From assembly GCF_006442815.1 (NCBI RefSeq), contig NZ_VFVL01000004.1:62001-126000 (forward strand): DNA of 64,000 bases, given 5' to 3'. Shown piece after piece: positions 37,521 to 46,104 of this stretch (positions within the stretch are counted from its first letter, which is position 1; every line of letters begins with the position of its first letter). Under the pieces are notes generated by a model that did no database searches, was not told where the DNA came from, and saw nothing but the letters and a program-made list of their open reading frames with translations. The DNA comes from Mesorhizobium sp. B2-4-3. Lineage in GTDB: Bacteria; Pseudomonadota; Alphaproteobacteria; Rhizobiales; Rhizobiaceae. Made by a program: the position numbers and the translations under genes.

Positions 37521-37620
37521 AGAGCATTGCACCGTTTCACGGAAACGGTGAACCGCTCTATCTCTTTGTTTTTACGCAGTTCCGGACGGAAAACCGATCG
37601 CACTTTTCCTGGAACTGCTC
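37521..37620. repeat. Dispersed intergenic repeat with two hairpins
   Basis: The first hairpin, 37521-37559, has outer arms AGAGC/GCTCT and an inner stem CACCGTTTC/GGAAACGGTG. The second, about 37576-37618, has GCAGTTCC pairing with GGAACTGC. The last 28 bases recur with three mismatches at 54496-54522, so this is a dispersed element. It sits between ruvX and the hydrolase gene. Confidence 0.7.
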
Positions 37621-37721
37621 AAGGGCGTCACACATGCTTTTGACGGTGGGAAGCGCCGCGCTACTTTCAATTTGGCGCCAGCGTTCTATCTTCCGGCAAC
37701 GGAAAAATCGAGGAAGCATTC

Positions 37722-38429
37722 ATGAAACTGACCTGGTATGGACATTCGGCGTTCCGCGTCGAGACCAAGGACGCCACCATTCTCATCGACCCCTATCTGG
37801 TCGGCAATCCATCCTGGACGGGCGGCTGGGAAGGACCGGCGGAGGGCGCGACCCACGTGCTCCTGACCCACGGCCACAACGACCATGTCAGCGGCGCGGT
37901 CGAAGTGCTGAAGAAAAGCGGCGCCATGCTGGTCGCCAATTTCGAGATCTGCATGTATCTCGTCGGCCAGGGCGTCAGCGGCGACAAGATCAATCCGGGC
38001 AATATCGGCGGCACCGTCGATTGCGGCCCTTTCACCACGACCTTCGTCCAGGCGCTGCACTCGTCCTCCTTCGGCGGCGAAGGCGGCACGAACACCTATC
38101 TTGGCAATCCGGGCGGGCTTGTCCTGCACTTCCCCGAGGACAAGACGCTCTACCACATGGGCGACACCGACATCTTCTCCGACATGGGGCTGATCAACGA
38201 GCTGCACGAGCCGAAGATCGGCATCGTGCCGATCGGCGACCGCTTCACCATGGGCGGCGCGGTGGCGGCGCTTGCCTGCCGCCGCTTCTTCGGCTTCGAT
38301 ACAGTCGTTCCCTGCCATTTCGGCACTTTCTCGATGATCGACCAGACCGCCGACAAGTTCGTCGCGGGCATGGAGGGCTCAGGCGTCAATGTAGCGTTGC
38401 CGGAAATAGGCAAGGCGATCACGATCTAG
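37722..38429 (+). CDS. Metal-dependent hydrolase, UPF0173 (metallo-beta-lactamase fold)
   Basis: The 235-residue protein begins [20 protein letters not shown] and has the MBL-fold metal motif [13 protein letters not shown]. Further ligands are in [12 protein letters not shown] and [16 protein letters not shown]0173 proteins are predicted metal-dependent hydrolases and the substrate is unknown. The start ATG is preceded by GAGGAA. It follows the dispersed repeat and is transcribed away from ruvX. Confidence 0.9.
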   Translation: MKLTWYGHSAFRVETKDATILIDPYLVGNPSWTGGWEGPAEGATHVLLTHGHNDHVSGAVEVLKKSGAMLVANFEICMYLVGQGVSGDKINPGNIGGTVDCGPFTTTFVQALHSSSFGGEGGTNTYLGNPGGLVLHFPEDKTLYHMGDTDIFSDMGLINELHEPKIGIVPIGDRFTMGGAVAALACRRFFGFDTVVPCHFGTFSMIDQTADKFVAGMEGSGVNVALPEIGKAITI

Positions 38430-38637
38430 GTTGCTCCGTCAGGAATCTGGAATGAAACCATGGCCTTGAGATAGACTCTTTGCGTTTCGATGCCGGTCGC
38501 GGCAACGCCGGCGCCGGCCGGTCGACGATGAGGGCGAGCAGTCCAGCAACGGCGGCAGCTACTATCATTGCGAAGGCGTGGCGCTGCCTCAGTAGCGGAG
38601 CGGGCGGCCGCGTGCCGACCGCTCCGGCATCATCCAT
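38419..38637 (-). CDS. Possible small single-pass membrane protein, 72 aa
   Basis: On the minus strand [20 protein letters not shown] is followed by one clear hydrophobic helix, [19 protein letters not shown], and a Pro/Arg-rich tail. No good Shine-Dalgarno is visible, and the 3' end overlaps the end of the hydrolase gene by 11 bases. It is the only plausible occupant of the 268-base gap before gatC. Confidence 0.4.
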   Translation of the reverse strand: MDDAGAVGTRPPAPLLRQRHAFAMIVAAAVAGLLALIVDRPAPALPRPASKRKESISRPWFHSRFLTEQPRS

Positions 38638-38697
38638 GTTGCGCGCTGAGCGCGGCGCCGCTATAGCCCGCACTGGTTTTCCCGAGGCGAAAAGAAC

Positions 38698-38985
38698 ATG
38701 TCCGTTGATCTTCAGACCGTGAAGCGCGTCGCGCACCTTGCCCGCATAGCGGTGAGCGAGGAGGACGCCGAGCGCATGACCGGCGAATTGAACGCCATCC
38801 TCGGCTTCGTCGAGCAATTGAACGAAGTCGATGTCTCGGGCGTCGAGCCGATGACCTCGGTCACGCCGATGGAGATGAAGAAGCGCCAGGATGCCGTCAC
38901 CGACGGCAACAAGGCGGCCGACATCGTCGCCAACGCGCCGGCGACGGAAGAGAACTTCTTCCTCGTTCCGAAGGTGGTGGAGTAG
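38698..38985 (+). CDS. gatC: Glutamyl-tRNA(Gln) amidotransferase subunit C
   Basis: The 95-residue GatC wraps around GatA and GatB in the complex that converts Glu-tRNA(Gln) and Asp-tRNA(Asn) to the amidated forms. Typical sequence: [45 protein letters not shown] and FFLVPKVVE at the end. gatA follows after one intervening acetyltransferase gene; gatB is not in the window. Confidence 0.95.
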   Translation: MSVDLQTVKRVAHLARIAVSEEDAERMTGELNAILGFVEQLNEVDVSGVEPMTSVTPMEMKKRQDAVTDGNKAADIVANAPATEENFFLVPKVVE

Positions 38986-38988
38986 GCT

Positions 38989-39447
38989 GTGGCTGTCGAG
39001 ATCGCCGTCGAGACGCCTTTGCAGGACGACGTGCGCGTGCTGGTCGCCGAGCTCAACGCCGCGTTGCTCGAGCTGACGCCGCCTGAGCATTGCTATCATC
39101 TCACCGTCGAGCAGATGGCGGGCGAGGATACGACCGTATTCATCGCCCGCGACCACGGCCTGGCCGTCGGCTGCGGCGCGCTCAAGCGCCATGACGATGC
39201 CACTGGCGAGGTCAAGCGCATGTATACGCGGCCTTCGCATCGCGGCAGAAAGATCGGCGCCGAGATCGTCGGACGGGTCGAGGCGCTTGCCCGGCAGGAA
39301 GGGCTGACGCGCCTGGTCCTTGAAACCGGCGACCGGCACCCCGCCGCCTGGACCGTCTATGAGCGCGCCGGATTCTCGCGTTGCGGACCGGTGCTGGATT
39401 ATCCCGATTCTGAGTGGTCGGTGTTTTACGAAAAGAGCCTTGCCTGA
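38989..39447 (+). CDS. GNAT-family N-acetyltransferase
   Basis: A 152-residue GNAT protein between gatC and gatA. The acetyl-CoA pyrophosphate loop is present as [20 protein letters not shown] (the R/QxxGxG/A variant), preceded by [15 protein letters not shown] and followed by [20 protein letters not shown]. The start is GTG, 3 bases after gatC. The stop overlaps the gatA ATG by one base. The acceptor is unknown, and placement inside the gat operon is probably for expression rather than pathway reasons. Confidence 0.85.
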   Translation: MAVEIAVETPLQDDVRVLVAELNAALLELTPPEHCYHLTVEQMAGEDTTVFIARDHGLAVGCGALKRHDDATGEVKRMYTRPSHRGRKIGAEIVGRVEALARQEGLTRLVLETGDRHPAAWTVYERAGFSRCGPVLDYPDSEWSVFYEKSLA

Positions 39448-41012
39448 TGAGCGAACTCACACATCTCACCATTTCCGAGGCCCGCGCCAAGCTGCGCGGC
39501 AAAGAGATCACCGCGGCCGAGATCACCGAGGCCTATCTCGCGGCGATCGAGCGCGCCAATCCCGTGCTCAATGCCTATGTGGCTGTCACCGCCGAGAAGG
39601 CGCGCGACATGGCCAATGCTTCCGATGCCAGGCTGGCCACGGGCGAGGGCGGCGCGCTGGAAGGCATTCCGCTCGGCATCAAGGACCTGTTCGCCACCCA
39701 AGGCATCCACACCCAGGCCTGCAGCCATGTGCTGGACGGCTTCAAGCCGCACTACGAGTCGACCGTGACCACCAATCTGTGGGCCGACGGCGCGGTGATG
39801 CTCGGCAAGCTCAACATGGACGAGTTCGCCATGGGCTCGTCGAACGAGACCTCCTATTACGGCCCGGTCATCAATCCGTGGCGGCGTTCGCGCCTCGATA
39901 CGGTCGTCATGCCGACGACGCATCAGGGCGACGGCGGCTTTGTTTCCGCCGGCGGCACGAAGACGGCGCGGACCTTGGACAATGCCCAGTTGGTGCCGGG
40001 CGGCTCGTCCGGCGGCTCGGCATCGTCCGTGGCCGCCTTCCTCTGCGCGGGCGCCACCGCCACCGACACCGGCGGCTCGATCCGCCAGCCCGCCGCCTTG
40101 ACCGGCACGGTCGGCATCAAGCCGACCTACGGCCGCTGCTCGCGCTGGGGCATCGTCGCCTTCGCTTCCTCGCTCGACCAGGCCGGGCCGATCGCGCGCG
40201 ACGTGCGCGACGCCGCGATCCTGTTGAAGTCGATGGCCTCCGTCGATCCGAAGGACACGACCTCGGTCGACCGGCCGGTGCCGGACTATGAAGCGGCGAT
40301 CGGCAAGCCGATCAAGGGCATGAAGGTCGGCATTCCGAAGGAATACCGTGTCGACGGCATGCCGGAAGACATCGAGGCGCTCTGGCAAAAGGGCATTGCC
40401 TGGCTGAAGGATGCCGGCGCCGAGATTGTCGACATCTCGCTGCCGCACACCAAATACGCCTTGCCGGCCTACTATATCGTGGCGCCCGCCGAGGCTTCGT
40501 CGAACCTCGCCCGCTACGACGGCGTGCGCTACGGCCTGCGCGTGCCCGGCAAGGACATCGTCGAAATGTATGAGAAGACCCGCGCCGCCGGTTTCGGCCG
40601 CGAGGTCAAACGCCGGATCATGATCGGCACCTATGTGCTGTCGGCCGGCTATTACGACGCCTACTATCTGCAGGCGCAGAAGGTGCGCACCCTGATCAAG
40701 CGCGACTTCGAGAACGTCTTTGCCGCCGGCGTCGACGTCATCCTGACGCCGGCCACGCCGTCGGCCGCCTTCGGCATCGCCGACGAGGACATGGCTTCCG
40801 ATCCGGTCAAGATGTATCTCAACGACATCTTCACCGTGACGGTGAACATGGCGGGCCTTCCCGGCATTTCCGTGCCGGCCGGCCTCGACGGCAAGGGCCT
40901 GCCGCTCGGCCTGCAGCTCATCGGCCGCCCGTTCGACGAGGAAACGCTATTCCAGACGGCGCATGTGATCGAGCAGGCGGCGGGCAGATTCCAGCCGGAG
41001 AAGTGGTGGTAG
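39447..41012 (+). CDS. gatA: Glutamyl-tRNA(Gln) amidotransferase subunit A, with insertion
   Basis: GatA is the glutaminase subunit that supplies ammonia for Gln-tRNA(Gln) and Asn-tRNA(Asn) formation. It belongs to the amidase-signature family: Lys in [14 protein letters not shown], cis-Ser and nucleophile Ser in [15 protein letters not shown] and [11 protein letters not shown]. The 521 residues exceed the usual 483-495 because about 28-30 residues (roughly 148-178, [20 protein letters not shown]...) are inserted between NPWRR and [11 protein letters not shown], immediately before the active-site glycine/serine loop. The frame is intact through the insertion. Confidence 0.94.
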   Translation: MSELTHLTISEARAKLRGKEITAAEITEAYLAAIERANPVLNAYVAVTAEKARDMANASDARLATGEGGALEGIPLGIKDLFATQGIHTQACSHVLDGFKPHYESTVTTNLWADGAVMLGKLNMDEFAMGSSNETSYYGPVINPWRRSRLDTVVMPTTHQGDGGFVSAGGTKTARTLDNAQLVPGGSSGGSASSVAAFLCAGATATDTGGSIRQPAALTGTVGIKPTYGRCSRWGIVAFASSLDQAGPIARDVRDAAILLKSMASVDPKDTTSVDRPVPDYEAAIGKPIKGMKVGIPKEYRVDGMPEDIEALWQKGIAWLKDAGAEIVDISLPHTKYALPAYYIVAPAEASSNLARYDGVRYGLRVPGKDIVEMYEKTRAAGFGREVKRRIMIGTYVLSAGYYDAYYLQAQKVRTLIKRDFENVFAAGVDVILTPATPSAAFGIADEDMASDPVKMYLNDIFTVTVNMAGLPGISVPAGLDGKGLPLGLQLIGRPFDEETLFQTAHVIEQAAGRFQPEKWW

Positions 41013-41042
41013 CGTCGCCCCTCATCTGACAAGGGGCGATGC

Positions 41043-41840
41043 ATGTTCTACTATCTTTCCAAGATTCTCTGGTTCTTCATCCAGCCGGTCAACCTCGCGA
41101 TCTTCCTGTTGCTCGCCGGCCTTTTGGCAGCGCTGCTCGGGCGGTGCCGGCTGGCGGCGACGGGCAGCGTGCTGGGCATCGCGATCCTGGTTCTTTCGGC
41201 CTGGACGTCGGTCGGCGCGATGATGCTCAATCCGCTCGAAGAACGCTTCCCCAAGCCGCCGCTACCGGAAAAGGTCGACGGCATCGTCGTGCTTGGCGGC
41301 GGCTTTGAGGGCGCCATCAATCTGGCGCGCGGCGGCTATGAGCTGAACAGCGGCGGCGACCGCATGGTGGAGACCGCGATCCTGGCGAGGCGCTTTGCGC
41401 AAGCAAAGGTCGTCGTGTCCGGCGGCAACGGCTCGCTTTTCCTCGACGGCGAGGGCGACGCCGACACGGCGCCGCGGCTGCTCGGGGCGCTCGGCGTTTC
41501 GGCCGATCGCCTGATCCTCGAGGACAAGTCCCGCAACACTTATGAGAACGCGGTGCTCTCGCGAAAATTAGTTGAGCCGAAGCCGGGCGAGACCTGGCTG
41601 TTGGTAACCTCGGCTTTCCACATGCCGCGCGCCAAGGCGCTGTTCGACAAGGCAGGTTTTGCGACCATTCCGTGGCCGGTCGACTATCGCACCTCGGGCA
41701 GGGAAGGCGTCGGCTTCTACCGCGACAACCCCGTCGATTCGGTGCAGGCGACCACCATCGCGGTGCGCGAGTGGATCGGTCTTTTCGCCTACAGGCTGTC
41801 CGGGAGGATCGATCAGTTCTTCCCCGGGCCGGGCGGCTGA
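41043..41840 (+). CDS. YdcF/ElyC-like DUF218 membrane protein
   Basis: The 265-residue protein has two N-terminal helices (MFYYLSKILWFFIQPVNLAI and LAATGSVLGIAILVLSAWTS) and a DUF218 Rossmann-like domain. The domain carries GIVVLGGGF, VVVSGGNGSL, LILEDKSRNTYENAVLSRKL and WLLVTSAFHMPRAKALFDKA. ElyC-type members influence lipid-carrier and peptidoglycan metabolism. The soluble domain is expected at the cytoplasmic or periplasmic membrane face. Its 3' end overlaps the convergent DUF599 gene by 28 bases. Confidence 0.88.
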   Translation: MFYYLSKILWFFIQPVNLAIFLLLAGLLAALLGRCRLAATGSVLGIAILVLSAWTSVGAMMLNPLEERFPKPPLPEKVDGIVVLGGGFEGAINLARGGYELNSGGDRMVETAILARRFAQAKVVVSGGNGSLFLDGEGDADTAPRLLGALGVSADRLILEDKSRNTYENAVLSRKLVEPKPGETWLLVTSAFHMPRAKALFDKAGFATIPWPVDYRTSGREGVGFYRDNPVDSVQATTIAVREWIGLFAYRLSGRIDQFFPGPGG

Positions 41841-42532
41841 CCGATCACCGCCTGCCGCGCCGCGGAGAAGAACTGGCGGCGCACCAGCACGGCAAACAGC
41901 ACCAGCGTCGACACCACGAACACCACCGGGTCGACGAACCAGCCGAGATAGCCGATCGAGAAGAAGACGGCGCGCAGGCCTGAGTTGAAGTGCTTGCCGG
42001 CAAGCACGTTCATGCGCGTCGCCCGCCACACCGCCGTTTCGCTGACCGGGTTGCGCGAAGCCGGGCCATGCGGGGTCGGCACCGCGCCGATCAGGATCGA
42101 GCAATAGTTGAACAGGCGGTAGGCCCAGCCGAATTTGAAGAAGGCGAAGGCGAGGATCAGCACCAGGCCGAACACCTTGGTCTGGAAGGCTTCGCGCGAC
42201 GGAGCCGCGCCGAAGGGCAAGTCGGCCAACACTTGAAGCACGCGGTCGGAGGCGCCGAGCAGGGCAAAGCAGCCGCCGAGCGCGATCAGGGACGAGGAAG
42301 CGAAGAAGGCGGTGCCTTGTTGCAGGCCGCCCATGATGGCGGTGTCGACGATGCGGATCTCACGTTCGGCCATGTTGCGCATCCAGGCCTCGCGCTGGGC
42401 ATTCATCGCCGTGGTCAGCGACATGCGACGGACCAGCTTGCCGTCCGAGGCGAGCGTGTGCGCAACCCAGACGACCAGGAAGAAGGCCAGCGCCGCCAGA
42501 TCGGCCGCCGAAAGATGAAGCGAGTCGCCCAT
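41813..42532 (-). CDS. DUF599 membrane protein
   Basis: A 239-residue protein with four or five helices. Family features: MSLTTAMNAQREAWMRNMAE, REIRIVDTAIMGGLQQGTAF FASSSLIALGG, KFGWAYRLFNYCSILIGAVP and FNSGLRAVFFSIGYLGWFVD. DUF599 proteins are common in Proteobacteria and uncharacterised. It overlaps the YdcF-like gene at the 3' ends and is divergent from sdaA across 167 bases. Confidence 0.88.
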   Translation of the reverse strand: MGDSLHLSAADLAALAFFLVVWVAHTLASDGKLVRRMSLTTAMNAQREAWMRNMAEREIRIVDTAIMGGLQQGTAFFASSSLIALGGCFALLGASDRVLQVLADLPFGAAPSREAFQTKVFGLVLILAFAFFKFGWAYRLFNYCSILIGAVPTPHGPASRNPVSETAVWRATRMNVLAGKHFNSGLRAVFFSIGYLGWFVDPVVFVVSTLVLFAVLVRRQFFSAARQAVIGQPPGPGKN

Positions 42533-42699
42533 CCATTGCTTTTAACACAAGGGGTGCCGGCACTTCGACAGGCGGCAAGCGATGTCGCTGGCGGAGCAAA
42601 CAAGGTCGGCAGTCGCCGGGCCGCGCCGTGCAAAAGAGCGGAAACATCCCGGGAATTCCTATATGTAAGTTTGAGCGGTCCTCAGGAGACAACGCCCTA

Positions 42700-44103
42700 G
42701 TGTTCCTTTCGGTTTTCGACCTGTTCAAGATCGGCATCGGCCCGTCGAGCTCGCACACGATGGGGCCGATGACGGCCGCGCGCCGGTTCCTCGATGAGAT
42801 CCTGGCCGGTGACTGGCCTCGTCCCGCCGGCGTCAAGGTCGACCGCATCGGCGCCAGCCTGCACGGCTCGCTTGCCTATACCGGTATCGGCCATGGCTCG
42901 GACCGCGCCGTCATCCTGGGCCTGGCCGGCCAGACGCCGCAGACGGTCGATCCGGACGAGGCCGACGGCATCGTCGCCCGCATCGGCGCGGAGAAGCGCA
43001 TCTCGCCGCCCGGGCATCCGGCATACCGCTTCGATCCCGCCAGGGACCTCGTGCTCGACCGCAAGACGCCGCTGACCGGCCACGCCAACGGCATGGCCTT
43101 CTATGCCTATGACGCATCCGACCGGCTGCTGCTCAAGCGCATCTATTATTCGATCGGCGGCGGTTTCGTCGTCTCCGAGGAAGAGCTGCAGCGCATGAAG
43201 GCAAAGGGCTCGGTGACGACCGAGGGCAAGAACGTGCCGTACCCCTTCAAGAACGCCGTCGAAATGCTGGCGATGGCGGCCAAGAGCGGGCTTTCGATCG
43301 CCGAGATGAAGCGCGCCAACGAGGAAAAGCATATGTCGCGCGAGGAGCTCGATGAAGGCCTCGACGCGATCTGGGGAGCGATGAAGGGCTGCATCGATCG
43401 GGGCCTGTCGCAGGACGGCATCATGCCGGGCGGTTTGAAGGTGCGCCGCCGGGCGCGGCAGCTGCACGACAAGCTGCAGGAACAGTGGCAGCAGAACAGG
43501 CCCAATCCCTTGCTCGCCAATGACTGGCTGTCGATCTATGCGATGGCGGTCAACGAGGAGAATGCCGCCGGCGGGCGCGTGGTGACGGCGCCGACCAACG
43601 GCGCTGCCGGCACGCTGCCGGCGGTGCTGCGCTACTGGCTGCATTTCCATCCCGAAGCCGACCAGCCAAGCATCCGCGATTTCCTGCTGACGGCCGCCGC
43701 TGTCGGTGGCATCATCAAGTCCAACGCCTCGATCTCGGGCGCCGAGGTTGGTTGCCAGGGCGAGGTGGGTTCCGCTTCGGCGATGGCCGCCGCCGGGCTG
43801 TGCGCCGTCATGGGCGGCACGCCCGAGCAGGTCGAGAACGCCGCCGAGATCGCGCTCGAGCATCATCTCGGCATGACCTGCGATCCGGTCGGCGGCCTTG
43901 TGCAGGTGCCCTGCATCGAGCGCAACGCGCTTGGCGCGGTGAAGGCTGTGACGGCCGCTTCCCTGGCCATCAAGGGCGACGGCACGCATTTCGTGCCGCT
44001 CGACGCCGCGATCGAGACCATGCGCCAGACCGGCCTCGACATGAACGAGAAATACAAGGAAACCAGCCTCGGCGGCCTCGCGGTCAATGTGGTGGAGTGC
44101 TGA
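42700..44103 (+). CDS. sdaA: L-serine ammonia-lyase, iron-sulfur type
   Basis: It deaminates L-serine to pyruvate using a [4Fe-4S] cluster. The 467-residue single-chain enzyme has the N-terminal beta domain ([23 protein letters not shown]) and catalytic alpha domain. Cluster cysteines are Cys352 ([15 protein letters not shown]), Cys394 ([12 protein letters not shown]) and Cys405 ([10 protein letters not shown]). The start is GTG, matching the conserved N-terminus. The nearest AGGAG is about 12 bases upstream, so initiation may be weak. The longer frame upstream has no family similarity. Confidence 0.94.
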   Translation: MFLSVFDLFKIGIGPSSSHTMGPMTAARRFLDEILAGDWPRPAGVKVDRIGASLHGSLAYTGIGHGSDRAVILGLAGQTPQTVDPDEADGIVARIGAEKRISPPGHPAYRFDPARDLVLDRKTPLTGHANGMAFYAYDASDRLLLKRIYYSIGGGFVVSEEELQRMKAKGSVTTEGKNVPYPFKNAVEMLAMAAKSGLSIAEMKRANEEKHMSREELDEGLDAIWGAMKGCIDRGLSQDGIMPGGLKVRRRARQLHDKLQEQWQQNRPNPLLANDWLSIYAMAVNEENAAGGRVVTAPTNGAAGTLPAVLRYWLHFHPEADQPSIRDFLLTAAAVGGIIKSNASISGAEVGCQGEVGSASAMAAAGLCAVMGGTPEQVENAAEIALEHHLGMTCDPVGGLVQVPCIERNALGAVKAVTAASLAIKGDGTHFVPLDAAIETMRQTGLDMNEKYKETSLGGLAVNVVEC

Positions 44104-44183
44104 GCAGGCTTCGCAGCCAAGATTTCCCACGGTTTCCCTGCGTCTTTGAAGACGCTCGAGATTGGTCAAGTCGCTCCCAATGT

Positions 44184-44397
44184 CGTCATTCTAGGGCGGA
44201 GCAAGGAGCGAAGCGACGCGCGCAGACCCTGGAATCCATGCCGTTACCTGCACGCGCCACCACGGTGCAGACTCGAAGTTCGACGAGGGTGCCTGGCGAA
44301 AGCTATTCGCGACCGCTGCGTTCTACGGTCTGCGTTACGGCATGGATCCTCGGGTCTGCGCGCGTCGCTTCGCTCCTTGCTCTGCCCGTGGATGACG
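44184..44397. repeat. Long palindromic repeat, copy 1 (64-bp arms)
   Basis: Arms 44184-44247 and 44334-44397 are inverted copies with about half a dozen mismatches around an 86-base centre. They share ggagcaaggagcgaagcgac and ccatgccgt. The same element recurs at 54274-54455 with a different centre. It fills most of the 412-base gap between sdaA and the HicB-like gene; frames inside it are spurious. Confidence 0.85.
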
Positions 44398-44515
44398 AGC
44401 GATGGGTGTTTCGGCTGACCTCCAAGGCCGACTACCCGCGCAACCATCATCCGATCCGTCACCTTCTATGCTAAGAAACCATCAGAAAATGGCTGGAAAG
44501 CCATGGAGTCAGACG

Positions 44516-44731
44516 ATGAAGAACATCATTGAGATCGACGGTTATAAGGCTACCGTGGCGTTCGACCCTAAAATAGGGATGTTGAGAGGCGAGTTTCTCG
44601 GACTTGCCGGGGGCGCCGACTTCTATGCGCAGGATGTCGAGCAGCTCTACGTCGAAGGGGCGAAATCTTTGGCGATCTTTCACGAAATTTGCAGGGAGAA
44701 GGGCCTCGCGACGGCGATGCAAGCCTCTTGA
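44516..44731 (+). CDS. HicB-like protein, C-terminally truncated
   Basis: The 71 residues MKNIIEIDGYKATVAFDPKI followed by GEFLGLAGGADFYAQDVEQL match the N-terminal HicB antitoxin fold (degenerate RNase H). Full antitoxins continue with a Gly/Phe linker and a ribbon-helix-helix DNA-binding domain of about 40 residues; here the chain stops after CREKGLATAMQAS. No hicA toxin gene is adjacent. GGAG precedes the ATG. It is probably a decayed or solitary member next to the palindromic repeat. Confidence 0.7.
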   Translation: MKNIIEIDGYKATVAFDPKIGMLRGEFLGLAGGADFYAQDVEQLYVEGAKSLAIFHEICREKGLATAMQAS

Positions 44732-44806
44732 GCCGACAGCCTTTCTTGCCTGTGCAAAACCGCCCGAGGCGTTGAACCCCCGCTACGCCGTCGCTAGATT
44801 GCGACC

Positions 44807-45241
44807 ATGCTCAATCTCCTAAAACTCTGCGTCGGTTGCGACAGCGTCGAGGACCTCGAGGAGTGGATCGCCTTCCGTCTCGACGAGCGGCGACGCGCCG
44901 GCGAGCCGGCCGAACACTGGCACACCACCCGAATGGTGCCGACGCGCGGCAGCGAGATCACCGATGGCGGCTCGCTCTATTGGGTGATCAAGGGCAGCGT
45001 GCAGTGCCGGCAACTGATCACCGAGATCCGGCCCTTCACTGACGATGAAGGTATCGGCCGCTGTCATCTAATGCTCGATCCTGCGGTCGTGCGCACCGAC
45101 TGGCAGCCGCGCCGCGCCTTCCAGGGCTGGCGTTATCTCAAGCCCGCCGATGCGCCGGCCGATCTCGGCAAGGGCAGGGCGGCGTTGGCCGAGATGCCGC
45201 CGAAGCTGAGGCTCGAACTCGCCGAGCTCGGTCTGCTCTAG
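44807..45241 (+). CDS. DUF1489 family protein
   Basis: The 144-residue protein starts MLNLLKLCVGCDSVEDLEEW and contains HWHTTRMVPTRGSEITDGGS LYWVIKG, CRQLITEIRPF and WQPRRAFQGWRYL, the conserved pattern of DUF1489, an alphaproteobacterial family with no assigned function. The CVGC pair and HWHTTR could bind metal or nucleic acid, but this is speculation. The start is the ATG after 'gcgacc'; no strong Shine-Dalgarno is visible. Confidence 0.85.
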   Translation: MLNLLKLCVGCDSVEDLEEWIAFRLDERRRAGEPAEHWHTTRMVPTRGSEITDGGSLYWVIKGSVQCRQLITEIRPFTDDEGIGRCHLMLDPAVVRTDWQPRRAFQGWRYLKPADAPADLGKGRAALAEMPPKLRLELAELGLL

Positions 45242-45363
45242 CGCGGCTTTGTTTATCGCCCGCGGCGCTGGCCCTTCGGCTCGCCCGGTGTGGGACTTGC
45301 AAGCGCCGGACCTTGGTCCCATCCTATTTCTATGCTCGGTCGTCCCTATGGCGGTGCTAATCG

Positions 45364-46062
45364 ATGGGCGTGATCCTTGCTTTGGCAGCGGTGCTCGTGG
45401 TGCTTTTCGGCGCCGCGGTGCTCTTTGTGCGCACGGATGCGGCGAGGATGGCCGACAGCCTGAGATCGCTTGGACCGGCCCTCCTGGGGCTGGTCGGCGC
45501 GCCCATGCTGATTTTCGGCCGCAGCCTTATCGGCGGACTGCTTTTGCTTGCGGCGCTGGCCTGGGTCGGCTGGATACGCACGAGGCGGCCGCCGGCGCGC
45601 CCTGCCGCGTCCCAGCATTCGACGGTGCGCACCGCTGCGCTCGAAATGGACCTCGACCATGACAGCGGCAAACTCGAGGGGCTTGTCCTGGCCGGGCGCT
45701 ATGAAGGCAAGATGCTGGGAGCCATGGGGCTGACGGATCTCCGCCAGCTTCATGGCGAGCTCAGTCCCGATCCGGAGAGCCGCCAGCTCCTAGAGACGTA
45801 TCTTGACGGCCGTTTTCCCGTCTGGCGCAAGGACGCGCAGCCTCACGGTGGCGAAGGGCTGGGTGTTGCGCCAGGTGCGGGCGCCATGACTAAGGAGGAG
45901 GCCTACAAGGTCCTTGGTCTTGAAGCGGGGGCTGCCGCGGCGGATATCCGCAAGGCGCACCGCCGCCTGATGCAGCGCCTGAACGCCGATGTCGGCGGCA
46001 CGTCTGTCCTGGCGGCGCGGATCAATGAAGCCAAGGACGTCTTGCTCTCCAATCACGATTAG
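45364..46062 (+). CDS. Membrane-anchored J-domain-like protein lacking HPD
   Basis: The 232-residue protein has two N-terminal helices (MGVILALAAVLVVLFGAAVL and LIGGLLLLAALAWVGW), a soluble middle region (TAALEMDLDHDSGKLEGLVL AGRYEGK) and a C-terminal J-like domain (MTKEEAYKVLGLEAGAAAADIRKAHRRLMQRL...INEAKDVLL). The layout resembles TIM14/Pam18-like DnaJ proteins of alphaproteobacteria. The essential HPD tripeptide, expected in QRLHPDxGG, reads Asn207-Ala208-Asp209 (QRLNADVGG). It therefore may not stimulate DnaK, and could act like Pam16-type J-like regulators. Confidence 0.82.
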   Translation: MGVILALAAVLVVLFGAAVLFVRTDAARMADSLRSLGPALLGLVGAPMLIFGRSLIGGLLLLAALAWVGWIRTRRPPARPAASQHSTVRTAALEMDLDHDSGKLEGLVLAGRYEGKMLGAMGLTDLRQLHGELSPDPESRQLLETYLDGRFPVWRKDAQPHGGEGLGVAPGAGAMTKEEAYKVLGLEAGAAAADIRKAHRRLMQRLNADVGGTSVLAARINEAKDVLLSNHD

Positions 46063-46104
46063 TCTCCTTCGACGCCGGTACCTTCCGGGAGATTCAACAG
46101 CCGC

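Noticed and set aside
44107..44515. Several overlapping plus- and minus-strand frames after sdaA
   Set aside because: They are produced by the palindromic repeat at 44184-44397; the same frames appear in the second repeat copy at 54.3 kb.
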